From assembly GCF_034313845.1 (NCBI RefSeq), contig NZ_JAVIWN010000003.1: a DNA stretch of 64,000 nt. One strand, written 5' to 3'. Below the pieces are notes generated by a model. It had not been told where the DNA came from. It saw nothing but the letters and a program-made list of their open reading frames with translations, and made no database searches. The position numbers and the translations under genes are program-made. Shown one piece after another: positions 27,345 to 36,125 of this stretch; position 1 is the first letter of the stretch; every line of letters starts with the position of its first letter. The stretch is from Actimicrobium sp034313845. GTDB lineage: Bacteria > Pseudomonadota > Gammaproteobacteria > Burkholderiales > Burkholderiaceae_D.

Positions 27345-27373
27345 TACGCCCATCCACCGACCAGGAGTCTTTC

Positions 27374-28408
27374 ATGCGTTTTGCGACCCGTACTCTGTTC
27401 TCGTTTGCTGTTCCCGTCGCTCCCTTCCTGCTGCGCAAGGTGGCCGTCGCGGCCGTACTTGCCGCTGCCTCCAGCCTGTCTTTTGCCGCGCCGGCCACGC
27501 TCAATGTCGCCACCGTCGTGTGGATCGGCTATGGCCCGTTCTATATTGCCGAAGCGCTTGATCTGTACAAGAAGCAAGGCCTGTCGGTGAAACTGCAAGT
27601 GTTCTCCGACCCGGCACTGATCCCGGCGGCACTGGCCGGCGGATCGGTACAAGGCGCGATGATGACGTACGATCAGGTGATCGGTCAGGTCGCCAAGGGC
27701 ATGCCGCAAAAAGTCGTGATGCCGATCGACTATTCAAACGGCGGCGATGCGATTGTCGCTTCGATGGCCGTCACCAAAGTCAGCGATTTCAAGGGCAAGA
27801 AAGTCGGCTTCAATCCGCTCTCGCCATCGGACTTCCTGCTGTCGTACGCGCTGACCAGCAATGGCCTGAGCATCAACGACATCACGCCGGTCAACATGAC
27901 GCCGGAGTCCGTGCCGGCCGCGATGGTGTCGGGTCAGATGCCGATTGGCGTGACCTACGAGCCTAGCCTGTCGCAAATCCTCAAGCAGGGCGGCGGCAAG
28001 AAATACCATGTTGTCTACTCGTCGAAAAATGCGCCCGGACTGATCGCTGACGTACTCGTGTTTGATGACAAGTTCATCAAGGCCAGCCCGAAAGACATCA
28101 CCGGCATCATGAAAGCCTACCTCGAAGGCATGGCCTACATGAAGGCCAAACCGGACGAGTCTGCCAAGATCATCGGCAAATTCATGGGCGTGTCGGCCAA
28201 GGAAGTCAAGGAACAGCTGCCGGGCGTCTACAACATCCCGCTCAATGAAATGCCGAAAGCGTTCATCAAAGCCAAGGAGACCACCTCCTACTTCGCCAGT
28301 GCAGAGATCATCGGCGGCATCCTGAAAGCCAAAGCCCAGATCGACAAGATCCCGGCCACGGAGGCGACGATGGATGCGCAATTTGTGACCGGCCTGCAGG
28401 CGAAATAA
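27374..28408 (+). CDS. ABC transporter substrate-binding protein (NMT1/SsuA-like), guanidine-regulated
   Basis: This 344-aa periplasmic binding protein has an N-terminal signal peptide (to about residue 40, LSFAAPA) and a NMT1/SsuA-like fold starting TLNVATVVWIGYGPFYIAEALDLYKKQGL. AGGAG at 27363-27367 fixes the ATG at 27374. It follows guanidine riboswitch 2 and has no permease or ATPase beside it; the permease and ATPase of the first riboswitch operon lack a binding protein, so the two probably form one importer. The ligand could be guanidine or the guanidino compound degraded by the downstream enzymes. Confidence 0.88.
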   Translation: MRFATRTLFSFAVPVAPFLLRKVAVAAVLAAASSLSFAAPATLNVATVVWIGYGPFYIAEALDLYKKQGLSVKLQVFSDPALIPAALAGGSVQGAMMTYDQVIGQVAKGMPQKVVMPIDYSNGGDAIVASMAVTKVSDFKGKKVGFNPLSPSDFLLSYALTSNGLSINDITPVNMTPESVPAAMVSGQMPIGVTYEPSLSQILKQGGGKKYHVVYSSKNAPGLIADVLVFDDKFIKASPKDITGIMKAYLEGMAYMKAKPDESAKIIGKFMGVSAKEVKEQLPGVYNIPLNEMPKAFIKAKETTSYFASAEIIGGILKAKAQIDKIPATEATMDAQFVTGLQAK

Positions 28409-28492
28409 GCCTGCACCGCAAGAGGTGGCGTGCCGGGTCGATGGCCCGGCTCGGCACCTTCCTGCGGGTATCCATCCATTAAGGAGTACTCC

Positions 28493-29506
28493 ATGATTTT
28501 TCGTTATCCGGACGGTGTATTACCCAACACCGCTGCATTGTCGTTCACGTTGCTCGGTTATCCGCTGGGCATCCTGTTACTGACGCAACCTGGCTGGTTC
28601 CTGAAAGCCGTTGGTTTCCTGCTGACTACACAGACACTGATCTGGTCGGCGTACTTTATTCATGAATTCGCGCACCTGACCATCTTCAAGGTCGCCAGCA
28701 CCAACATGCGCTGGGGCACCGGCATGAGCTGGATCAATGGTGCCTGCTATGCGCGCTTCGACAACTTGCGTCGCAAGCACATGCGCCACCATGTCGAGCG
28801 GGCCGATGTGGTCACCTTCGACGTCAAAGCTTATTTGCTGGCAGCACCGGTGCCGGTACGCGGACTGATCCTGACACTCGAATGGCTACATTTTCCGGCA
28901 GTCGAATTCCTGGTGCGCGGCTTTGTGATGGCGCTGCCGTTTCGTCAGGGTGCGGAAAAAAACAGCAAGGCGCGCGTCCGTGTGCTGGCGATTTTTGCCG
29001 TGCGTGCTGCGGCCTTCATTGCGCTGGGCTGGGTCTCGCCCAGTGCGCTAGTACTGTATGCGGCCGCCTATCTGCTGTTTGTCATCGTGCTGCGTTTCGG
29101 TGACTGCTTCCAGCACACCTACGATGCCTATCCGATCCTCGGCGATACGCCGGTGCCGAACGACAAACTGCGCGACAAGGCTTACGAGCAAGCCAATACC
29201 TTCAGCAATATCGTCGGCCTCGACAACCGCTTGCTCAATCTCATCTGGCTCAATTTCGGCTATCACAATGCGCATCACGACAAGCCGATCGCGCCGTGGC
29301 ACCGGCTGCCGCAACTGCATCGCGAACTCTACGACGTGCGCTATGCGCAAGTCATTCCGGTGCCGTTGTTGCTGCGCAGTTTTCATGTGAACCGCGTGCG
29401 ACGTATTCTGGCCGACGATTGCGGACAGGTCTTGCCGGTCGGCGTGAACGGCCGCGCCGATGGCTTTCTGGGCGCGGCGGGCGTGTCATTCCTGACCGCC
29501 GTATGA
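28493..29506 (+). CDS. Membrane fatty-acid-desaturase-type di-iron enzyme
   Basis: This 337-aa integral membrane protein carries the three histidine boxes of the desaturase/hydroxylase superfamily: HEFAH (57-61), HMRHH (96-100) and HNAHH (about 257-261), between four or more hydrophobic helices. Members use O2 to desaturate or hydroxylate; not all act on fatty acids. AAGGAG at 28481-28486 fixes the start. Its stop overlaps the SDR start (ATGA). Placement in a guanidine-riboswitch operon suggests oxidation of an N-substituted guanidine or similar substrate, which is a hypothesis only. Confidence 0.82.
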   Translation: MIFRYPDGVLPNTAALSFTLLGYPLGILLLTQPGWFLKAVGFLLTTQTLIWSAYFIHEFAHLTIFKVASTNMRWGTGMSWINGACYARFDNLRRKHMRHHVERADVVTFDVKAYLLAAPVPVRGLILTLEWLHFPAVEFLVRGFVMALPFRQGAEKNSKARVRVLAIFAVRAAAFIALGWVSPSALVLYAAAYLLFVIVLRFGDCFQHTYDAYPILGDTPVPNDKLRDKAYEQANTFSNIVGLDNRLLNLIWLNFGYHNAHHDKPIAPWHRLPQLHRELYDVRYAQVIPVPLLLRSFHVNRVRRILADDCGQVLPVGVNGRADGFLGAAGVSFLTAV

Positions 29507-30246
29507 AGATCGATCTTGCCGGCAAGGTGGCGCTGGTCACGGGTAGCGCAACCGGCATTGGTCGGGCCATCGCCGAGGCGCTGTCGGCCAGCGGCGCACG
29601 CGTCGCATTGAATCATTTTGGCCAGTCCGGGTTGATCGCGGGCTTGCTCGATGCTCTCGGCGACGGCGCACGCGCCTTCGATGCCGACGTCACCGATGCC
29701 ACCGCCGTGCAGCACATGGTCGCGCAGGTCGAGGCGCAACTTGGGCCGATTGACATCCTCGTCAACAATGCCGGCATCCTGCTCGAAAAGCCTTTTCTTG
29801 AACTCACCGAAAACGAGTGGGATCGCGTCATTGCGGTCGATCTGAAGTCGGTCTTCCTGTGCAGTCAGGCGGTACTGCGTAGCATGCAGCCGCGCGGCTG
29901 CGGCTGCATCATCAATGTCGCTTCCGAACTGGCTTATCTGGGTCGCGCCGAATTCAGTGCGTACTGCGCGGCCAAAGCCGGCGTGGTCGGCCTGACCAAA
30001 TCGCTGGCACGCGAATTCGCACCGGCGATCCGCGTCAACGGCATCGCACCCGGACCGACCGATACGGCGATGCTGTCGCTGGACCAGCTCAGTCCCGCGT
30101 GGCGCATCAAGGAGCTGGCGATCCCGGCTGGCCGAGCTGCCGGGCCGGAGGAGATCGCCGCGACAGCGGTTTTCCTGGCGAGTGACTTTGCGCGCTTTTA
30201 CTACGGTCAAGTGCTCAGTCCGAATGGCGGAGCGCTGATGCTCTGA
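29503..30246 (+). CDS. Short-chain dehydrogenase/reductase (FabG-like)
   Basis: This 247-aa NAD(P)-dependent SDR has the Rossmann motif TGSATGIG (14-21), NNAG, and the catalytic Ser-Tyr-Lys set (NVASE, then YCAAKAG). The C-terminal SPNGGALML stands where many SDRs have DGG. Start at 29503 overlaps the desaturase stop. It could oxidise an alcohol or carbinolamine made by the upstream di-iron enzyme; substrate unknown. Confidence 0.88.
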   Translation: MKIDLAGKVALVTGSATGIGRAIAEALSASGARVALNHFGQSGLIAGLLDALGDGARAFDADVTDATAVQHMVAQVEAQLGPIDILVNNAGILLEKPFLELTENEWDRVIAVDLKSVFLCSQAVLRSMQPRGCGCIINVASELAYLGRAEFSAYCAAKAGVVGLTKSLAREFAPAIRVNGIAPGPTDTAMLSLDQLSPAWRIKELAIPAGRAAGPEEIAATAVFLASDFARFYYGQVLSPNGGALML

Positions 30247-30303
30247 CAGAAGTGGCGAATTGGATGGGAATATGCACCTCAACAGACCTGGAGAAAATCA
30301 CAC

Positions 30304-31089
30304 ATGCCTACCTCACAAATGGATCACCTGAGCTGGGTCGCCTACGAAGAACGCCTGCGCGATCCGCATGCGGTGGTGTTCTTGCCGGTGGGTGCGCTGG
30401 AGCAGCACGGGCCGCACCTGCCGCTGGGCACCGATGCGTTACTGGCAGCGGCGGTTGCGCGCAGCGTCGCAGAGCAGGTCGGCGGTATCGTCGCGCCGAC
30501 CATCAATTACGGCTACAAGTCGCAACCGAAATGCGGCGGCGGCCAGCATTTTCCCGGTACCACCAGTCTTGATGGCAGCACGCTGTCGGCGATCACGTGC
30601 GACATCCTGTCCGAACTGGGCCGGCATGGCGTGCGCAACGTTGTCGTCATGTCGGGGCATTACGAGAACCAATGGTTTTTGATCGAGGGGATTGATCTGG
30701 CGCGCCGTCGGCTAGGCCCGGCGTCACCGATGAACATCATGCGACTCGAATACTGGGATTTCCTGACCGAGGCAACGCTGGCCGGTGTCTTCCCCGATGG
30801 CTTCCCCGGCTTCGCGCTCGAACATGCGGCGGTGATGGAAACCTCAATGATGCTGCATTATTTTCCGGCCCTGGTACACCTCGATACATTGCCCGACGAG
30901 CCGCCGGCTGACTTCCCGCCGTACGACATGTATCCGACGCACACCCACTGGGTGCCGAGTTCGGGGGTGCTGTCGTCGGCACGCGGTGCCAGCGCCGACA
31001 AGGGCAAGCTGATGGCAGACGATGTGGCCAACCGTATCGCCGCCGCCGTGCGCAGCGAGTTCATGTCGCCATCCGGGGAGTCGGCATGA
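30304..31089 (+). CDS. Creatininase (creatinine amidohydrolase family)
   Basis: Creatininase opens the ring of creatinine to creatine. The 261-aa protein keeps the metal ligands known from the Pseudomonas putida enzyme, shifted by one: Glu33, His35, Asp44, His119, Glu121 (motifs GALEQHGPHLPLGTD and SGHYENQWF). The blocks YGYKSQPKCGGG.HFPGTTSLDG, EYWDF, FPPYD and GVLSSA match that enzyme closely, suggesting a true creatininase rather than a distant family member. No creatinase gene is visible here, so the product's fate is open. It overlaps the next gene by four bases. Confidence 0.88.
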   Translation: MPTSQMDHLSWVAYEERLRDPHAVVFLPVGALEQHGPHLPLGTDALLAAAVARSVAEQVGGIVAPTINYGYKSQPKCGGGQHFPGTTSLDGSTLSAITCDILSELGRHGVRNVVVMSGHYENQWFLIEGIDLARRRLGPASPMNIMRLEYWDFLTEATLAGVFPDGFPGFALEHAAVMETSMMLHYFPALVHLDTLPDEPPADFPPYDMYPTHTHWVPSSGVLSSARGASADKGKLMADDVANRIAAAVRSEFMSPSGESA

Positions 31090-31880
31090 CGCGGGTCAAC
31101 AAGCTCTGGCCGCTGCTGACGGCAACGCATCGCTACGACAAGACGATCTCGACACACGGTCGCGGTGCCGGCCAAATGATTGATGCGCCCATCCTCGCGT
31201 ACCTGATCGAAACCAGTAACGGCCGCATCCTGTATGACGTAGGGTGCGACCACAGCAAGATCAATGATCCGGCGCTCTGCGCGCAGTACTACAACCCGCA
31301 GACCTTTTCATTCGGCGCACCGGTCATGACCGAAGAACAGCGTATTCCGTCCTACCTCGCGCGGCTCGGGTTGTCGGCGGCGGATATTGATGTGGTGTTT
31401 CTCGGGCACCTGCATTTCGATCATGCCGGCGGACTCGGTGAACTGCGGCGTTGCGGGTGTGGTGCCGACGTGCATGTCCAGAAGGACGAACTGGCTGCCG
31501 CAATGACCGGTCAGGACGTGGCGTGTTTCGCCGATGATTTCGTTGGTCACGGCCCGCTAAAAATCACTGACGGTGAATACGATCTGTGCGACGGCGTGCG
31601 CGCCATCAGCACGCCCGGGCACACCGCCGGCCACATGTCGATGTGGATCACCTTGCCCACAGGAGCGCCGGTACTGCTGGCCGGGGACGCCGCCGACCTG
31701 ACGGAAAATCTCGACGACGAAGTCGCGCCCGGTGGCTGCTGGCAAGGCAATTATGCGCAGGCCATTGACAGCATCCGCAAGCTCAAGCAACTCGGTGCCA
31801 GTGAAGGCGCGCAGATCTGGCCGAACCATGACTTCGCGTTTTACCGACGCTTGCCGGCGTTTCCGCAGGCTTGCGTGTGA
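31086..31880 (+). CDS. Metallo-beta-lactamase-fold hydrolase (lactonase-like)
   Basis: This 264-aa protein has the full metal set of the superfamily: HLHFDH (His108, His110, Asp112, His113), GHTAGH, AGDAAD and a late NHD. The spacing and the N-terminal YLIETSNGRILYDVGC strand resemble N-acyl-homoserine lactonases of the AttM/BlcC group. In this operon it is more likely a metabolic lactone or amide hydrolase than a quorum quencher, but I cannot decide from sequence. Stop and next start overlap (TGATG). Confidence 0.85.
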   Translation: MTRVNKLWPLLTATHRYDKTISTHGRGAGQMIDAPILAYLIETSNGRILYDVGCDHSKINDPALCAQYYNPQTFSFGAPVMTEEQRIPSYLARLGLSAADIDVVFLGHLHFDHAGGLGELRRCGCGADVHVQKDELAAAMTGQDVACFADDFVGHGPLKITDGEYDLCDGVRAISTPGHTAGHMSMWITLPTGAPVLLAGDAADLTENLDDEVAPGGCWQGNYAQAIDSIRKLKQLGASEGAQIWPNHDFAFYRRLPAFPQACV

Positions 31881-32623
31881 TGCCGCCAGACAGTGCACTG
31901 GTACCTGATCGATACCGTGGAGTATGGCAGCGTACTTTGCTTGAGGCACCGGGTGTGCACGACACGACGACGACGGTGTTCTGGATGCAGACCGGGCGCT
32001 GGCATGCCGACTTGCGCATTGCCGCTGGCCGGCCGGATTTTTCGGGAGTGGGCAGTCTGGATGCGTGTGATGCGGAGCAGCTCGCGTGGCTGGGTTCGCA
32101 GCAGGGATTTGCCGGCATCACCGAAGTCACGGTCACGTCCGGACAGGAAATCTGTGCGTGGCATCGGCGGGTTGATGTGCAGCCACCGGGCCTGACGGCC
32201 GATGCGGGTGTGATGGTGTTTACGCCTGCATGCCTGATCGAGACGGGTGTGCATGGTTCGTATCTCGAGCACTGGATTGCCGTGCCCGGGTCGCAGGGTG
32301 AGAGTTCGGTATATCGCTGCGGTCATGATCAGGATCGTCTGCAATTGCTGCTGGTGGCGGGCGAGCAGGTGATGCGGGTGCGCGATCGGCGTTGTGCCTG
32401 GCCATCGGGGTTGAGTGCGGGGATGACGCTGGCGCAGTTGTTGGAGGCGTTGCCTTTGGAGCAGCAACGCAGCTTGCTTGATATTGAGATTTCGTACGGC
32501 AGTCGCACTGACGGCGGATGGCAGATTTGGAATTCGAGCTTGCCTTGGCTGGAAGGAGAGCAGGTGAAATTCGCGATTGATGATGTTGACTCGCCGTGGC
32601 AGGAACTGGATCGTTCTGCTTGA
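31880..32623 (+). CDS. Conserved-looking protein of unknown function (possible lipocalin-like barrel)
   Basis: I do not firmly recognise this 247-aa protein. It is rich in short beta segments with aromatic and charged alternation (TTTTVFWMQTGRWHADLRI near the N-terminus, YLEHWIAVPG in the middle), somewhat like the HRI1/lipocalin-type barrels; no signal peptide, membrane helix or catalytic motif is seen. ATG 31880 shares its A with the stop of the preceding hydrolase gene, so it is the last gene of the riboswitch-2 operon. GTG or TTG starts 3-9 bases upstream are possible. Confidence 0.6.
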   Translation: MPPDSALVPDRYRGVWQRTLLEAPGVHDTTTTVFWMQTGRWHADLRIAAGRPDFSGVGSLDACDAEQLAWLGSQQGFAGITEVTVTSGQEICAWHRRVDVQPPGLTADAGVMVFTPACLIETGVHGSYLEHWIAVPGSQGESSVYRCGHDQDRLQLLLVAGEQVMRVRDRRCAWPSGLSAGMTLAQLLEALPLEQQRSLLDIEISYGSRTDGGWQIWNSSLPWLEGEQVKFAIDDVDSPWQELDRSA

Positions 32624-32644
32624 CGGTATTGGCGATGGTGGTCA

Positions 32645-32687
32645 GGGCGCTTGGTGCAATAACCGCAGGGCATTGCACCGAATGCCC
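32645..32687. repeat. Palindromic intergenic repeat, copy 4
   Basis: The core at 32653-32679 is GGTGCAAT-AACCGCAGGGC-ATTGCACC, in opposite orientation to copies 1 and 2. Flanking GGGCGCTT and GAATGCCC extend the hairpin to about 43 bases. It lies between the convergent end of the creatininase operon and kynureninase. Confidence 0.8.
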
Positions 32688-32697
32688 CGATGACGTA

Positions 32698-33948
32698 TCA
32701 GGTCACCAGCGCGCGTTCGCCGTCGAGGTCGTAGTCCTGCTGATCGAGGATGTGCGCCAGCGTATCGACCGCATCCCAGACATCGACGAAACGTGTGTAG
32801 AGCGGCGTGAAACCAAAGCGCAGGATGTGCGGTTCGCGGTAGTCGCCGATGACGCCGCGGGCGATCAGCGCTTGCATGACCGGATAGCCGTGCGGATGGG
32901 TGAAGCTGACATGGCTGCCGCGTTGCGCATGGGGACGTGGCGTGGCCAGTTGCAGCGGATGCGCGGCGCAGCGCTGTTCGACCAGCGTGATGAACAGGTC
33001 GGTCAGGGCTAGCGACTTGGCGCGCAGCGCCGCCATCGAGGTGTGGCCAAACAGCGCCAGCCCGCATTCGACCAGCGCCAGCGACACCACCGGCTGGGTG
33101 CCACACAGTGCGCGGCGGATGCCGGTCGCGGGCACGAAGGCAGGGTCCATCGCGAATGGTGCCGCATGGCCCCACCAGCCCGACAGCGGGTGATCAAAGC
33201 TGGCCTGATGCCGCGGTGCGACCCAGATGAAGGCCGGTGCGCCGGGTCCGCCATTGAGGTATTTGTAGGTACAGCCGACGGCGTAATCGGCATCGTCGCC
33301 TTGCAGATCGATCGGCAAGGCACCGGCCGAATGGGCCAGATCCCAGACGGTCAGCGCACCGTGGGCATGGGCCATCTGGTTGATGGCAGCCATGTCGAGC
33401 AGACGGCCGCTGCGGTAGTTCACGTGGGTCAGCATGACGATGGCGGTGTCGCTGTCGATGGCAGCGGCGAGCTCGTCGGGCGAGTCGACCAGTCGCAACT
33501 GGTAGCCGCGCGCTAGCCAGCGCGCCAGACCCTCGGCCATGTACAGGTCGGTGGGGAAATTGCTGCGTTCGCTGACAATGATGCGCCGCGCCGCACTGGT
33601 CGATGCACTGGCCTGCCGTTGCAGCGCACCGGCCAGTGCCTTGAACAGGTTCAGCGAGGTGGTGTCGGTGACGACGATGTCGCCGGCAGCCGCACCGATC
33701 AGCGGTGCCAGCAAGTCACCAAGACGCGAAGGCAGATCAAACCAGCCGGACTGATTCCAGCTGCGGATCAGATCGTGCCCCCATTCTTGCTCGATCACTT
33801 GTTGCGCCCGTGCCAGTGCGGCCTTCGGGCGTGCACCCAGTGAATTCCCATCGAGATAGATCACGCCATCGGGCAGAGCGAACTGGTCGCGCAGCGGTGC
33901 CAGCAAATCGTGCTGGTCGAGCGTAAGGGCATCAGTGCGTTGCATCAT
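32698..33948 (-). CDS. kynU: Kynureninase
   Basis: This PLP enzyme cleaves L-kynurenine to anthranilate and alanine in tryptophan breakdown. Starting at 33948 (MMQRTDALTL) it is 416 aa, the usual length; the open frame runs 23 residues further upstream without support. The PLP lysine is Lys229 in CTYKYLNGGPGAP, with the preceding VWDLAHSAG aspartate contacting the pyridine ring. Kynurenine formamidase and tryptophan dioxygenase genes are not beside it. Confidence 0.95.
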   Translation of the reverse strand: MMQRTDALTLDQHDLLAPLRDQFALPDGVIYLDGNSLGARPKAALARAQQVIEQEWGHDLIRSWNQSGWFDLPSRLGDLLAPLIGAAAGDIVVTDTTSLNLFKALAGALQRQASASTSAARRIIVSERSNFPTDLYMAEGLARWLARGYQLRLVDSPDELAAAIDSDTAIVMLTHVNYRSGRLLDMAAINQMAHAHGALTVWDLAHSAGALPIDLQGDDADYAVGCTYKYLNGGPGAPAFIWVAPRHQASFDHPLSGWWGHAAPFAMDPAFVPATGIRRALCGTQPVVSLALVECGLALFGHTSMAALRAKSLALTDLFITLVEQRCAAHPLQLATPRPHAQRGSHVSFTHPHGYPVMQALIARGVIGDYREPHILRFGFTPLYTRFVDVWDAVDTLAHILDQQDYDLDGERALVT

Positions 33949-34070
33949 GGTGTTGTCGGTTTCAAGAGGGTGGCATGGACCGGATTGAGTTCGGCCGTGC
34001 AGTGTGGAGGAGGGCATTCAGTTCGTCATCGAGCAGGATGCCTGTGCGTATCATCTTGCACTGGCGATGC

Positions 34071-36041
34071 TCACGGCGCACTACGGAAGGTATTGCGGCC
34101 GGCGGCCTTGGCCGCGTACAAGGCTTCGTCGGCACGTCGCAACAGGACACTGCCGTCGTTGTCATCGACCTTGCCAACCGCGATGCCGATACTGGTGCTG
34201 ACCTGGCGCGGCACGCCCAGCACGTCGAAATCGGTGCTCATCGCAGTGATGATTTTGGTCGCGACCTTGGCGCTTTCCGTCGACAGTTGCGGCCCTTCGA
34301 GGATGATGACGAATTCATCGCCAGCCAGGCGCGAGACGGTATCGGTCTGTCGTACCGAGTGCAGCAAGCGGCGTGCAAATTCGCACAACACTTCGTCGCC
34401 GCTGTGATGGCCGAGCGTGTCGTTGATCGCCTTGAAGTGGTCGATGTCAAGAAACATCAGCGCCATCGCATGACCGCTGCGCCGACTGCGGGCCATTGCT
34501 TCGGCGAGTTTCTCGTCGAACTGGTTGCGGTTGGGCAGACCGGTCAGCGTGTCGTGACGGGCCAGTACCCGCAACTGGTTTTCGACCAGCTTGAGCGTGG
34601 TGATGTCGTTGATCATGCCGCACACGCCGGACAGGTGCTGCTGCTCGTCGAACTGCGGCAAGTAGGCGGCCTGGTAATAACGCTGGCTGCCATTCTGGCG
34701 CGCCTCGAATTCAAAGCGCGCGACCTTGCCTGCGCGGGCCTGATCGTAATACTTCTTGTGCTGGGCGTATTCGTCCGCCGTCAACAGATCAGCGACGCGC
34801 TGGCCGGTGATTTGTGCCAGAGGCCGGTCAAACCATTTTTCGTGTGGCAGGTTGTTGAACTGGTAGCGCTCGTCGTGGTCGATGTAGCTGACCAGCGCCG
34901 GCAAGCTGTCGGTGACATGGCGCAGCAGGGTTTCGCTGGCACGCTGATGCAGTTCGGCCAGCTTGCGTTCGGTGATGTCGAGCACCATGGAATAGAAGCC
35001 GATGACCGCGCCGCTGGCATCGACATCGGGCAGGTAGTCATGCAGGAAGTAACGGCCACCAAGAAGATCGGACTGTTGTTCAAACCGGACCCGCTCGCCC
35101 TGCAGAACCCGGGTGATATGGCCGGTGATGGCGTTGTAGCCGGCTTCGCCGGTGACTTCGCGGACGGTCAGGCCGAGGACTTTTTCCGGGGCCAGATTGA
35201 GGATGGTTTCGTAATAGGCATTGCAGAAGCGGTAATGCTGCTCGTGATCGATGTAAGCGATCAGCGCCGGCATGTTGTCGGTGATCATGCGCAAGCGCAT
35301 TTCGCTGCGGGCGAACGTATGTTGCGCGCGCTTGAGTTCGGTAATGTCTTCGGCCAGCGCAATGAAACCGGTGACACGGTCATCGGCTGCCAGTTCGGGC
35401 ATGTAGCTGACACGTTCCCAGCGCACTGCTCCGGTATGGGTGACGAGCCGTTCAAAGATGGCCGGTTTGCCGCTCAGTACGTCGCGCATGTACGGTTCGC
35501 TCTGGGCATAGACATCCGGACCGAGCAAGTCGGCAGCGGCCATATTGTTGACCTGTCCAGCCGCGACGCCATAGGCGGTCTCGTACCGGCGGTTGGCAAA
35601 GACCACCTTGCAGTCGGCATCCACATAGGCGACAAGTGCCGGGATGTTGTCGGCGATCAGACGCAAGCGTTGCTGACTGCTCTGATCGTTCTGGCGCAAC
35701 GCCTGCTGTTCCTGCAGCAGCAGCTCGATTGCGCTGGTCAGGTCAGCGATGACGTCGCCTGAATGGGGGCTATCCGGATGGCGTACTCGCGAGCGCAACT
35801 GCTGCAACGGGGCCAGTTGTCGGTGGATGGTGCGCCAGGCCAGCACACCGAAAAACGTCGACATGATCAGCGCGGCAACCAGGATGGTTTGTCCGATGCT
35901 GCTCCCGTACCCGTCACTAAGTGGCCCGGTATGACCTGATGGCATCAACGTGATGCCGATCAGCGTGATGACCAGGATCAGCAGGCTGATACTCAGCGCG
36001 GTGCGGGCAGGAAGGGTGGTAATCAGGCCCAGAAAACGCAT
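34071..36041 (-). CDS. Membrane PAS-PAS-PAS-GGDEF diguanylate cyclase
   Basis: This 656-aa protein has two N-terminal membrane helices (about 12-32 and 50-70), three PAS domains (about 125-240, 245-365, 370-485, each opening with a ...NIPALVAYVD-like strand) and a GGDEF domain (about 490-655). The signature reads AGDEF instead of GGDEF, a change often compatible with cyclase activity; the LDIDHFKAINDTLGHHSGD segment is intact. No EAL domain. It is monocistronic. Confidence 0.9.
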   Translation of the reverse strand: MRFLGLITTLPARTALSISLLILVITLIGITLMPSGHTGPLSDGYGSSIGQTILVAALIMSTFFGVLAWRTIHRQLAPLQQLRSRVRHPDSPHSGDVIADLTSAIELLLQEQQALRQNDQSSQQRLRLIADNIPALVAYVDADCKVVFANRRYETAYGVAAGQVNNMAAADLLGPDVYAQSEPYMRDVLSGKPAIFERLVTHTGAVRWERVSYMPELAADDRVTGFIALAEDITELKRAQHTFARSEMRLRMITDNMPALIAYIDHEQHYRFCNAYYETILNLAPEKVLGLTVREVTGEAGYNAITGHITRVLQGERVRFEQQSDLLGGRYFLHDYLPDVDASGAVIGFYSMVLDITERKLAELHQRASETLLRHVTDSLPALVSYIDHDERYQFNNLPHEKWFDRPLAQITGQRVADLLTADEYAQHKKYYDQARAGKVARFEFEARQNGSQRYYQAAYLPQFDEQQHLSGVCGMINDITTLKLVENQLRVLARHDTLTGLPNRNQFDEKLAEAMARSRRSGHAMALMFLDIDHFKAINDTLGHHSGDEVLCEFARRLLHSVRQTDTVSRLAGDEFVIILEGPQLSTESAKVATKIITAMSTDFDVLGVPRQVSTSIGIAVGKVDDNDGSVLLRRADEALYAAKAAGRNTFRSAP

Positions 36042-36125
36042 GTCCGGAGGTCTCTCGCAGGGAGGTTGTAGTCAGTTTTGGTGTCATCATGACACCATCG
36101 AACATACCTTACCACGCACCTGTGG

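Noticed and set aside
31086..31880. Quorum-quenching AHL lactonase as a firm call
   Set aside because: The metal motif is shared by many lactonases and other hydrolases; the guanidine-riboswitch context points to metabolism.
33975..35762. 595-codon rightward frame opposite the PAS-GGDEF gene
   Set aside because: Shadow of the leftward gene, which has clear PAS and AGDEF motifs; the rightward translation has no recognisable domain.
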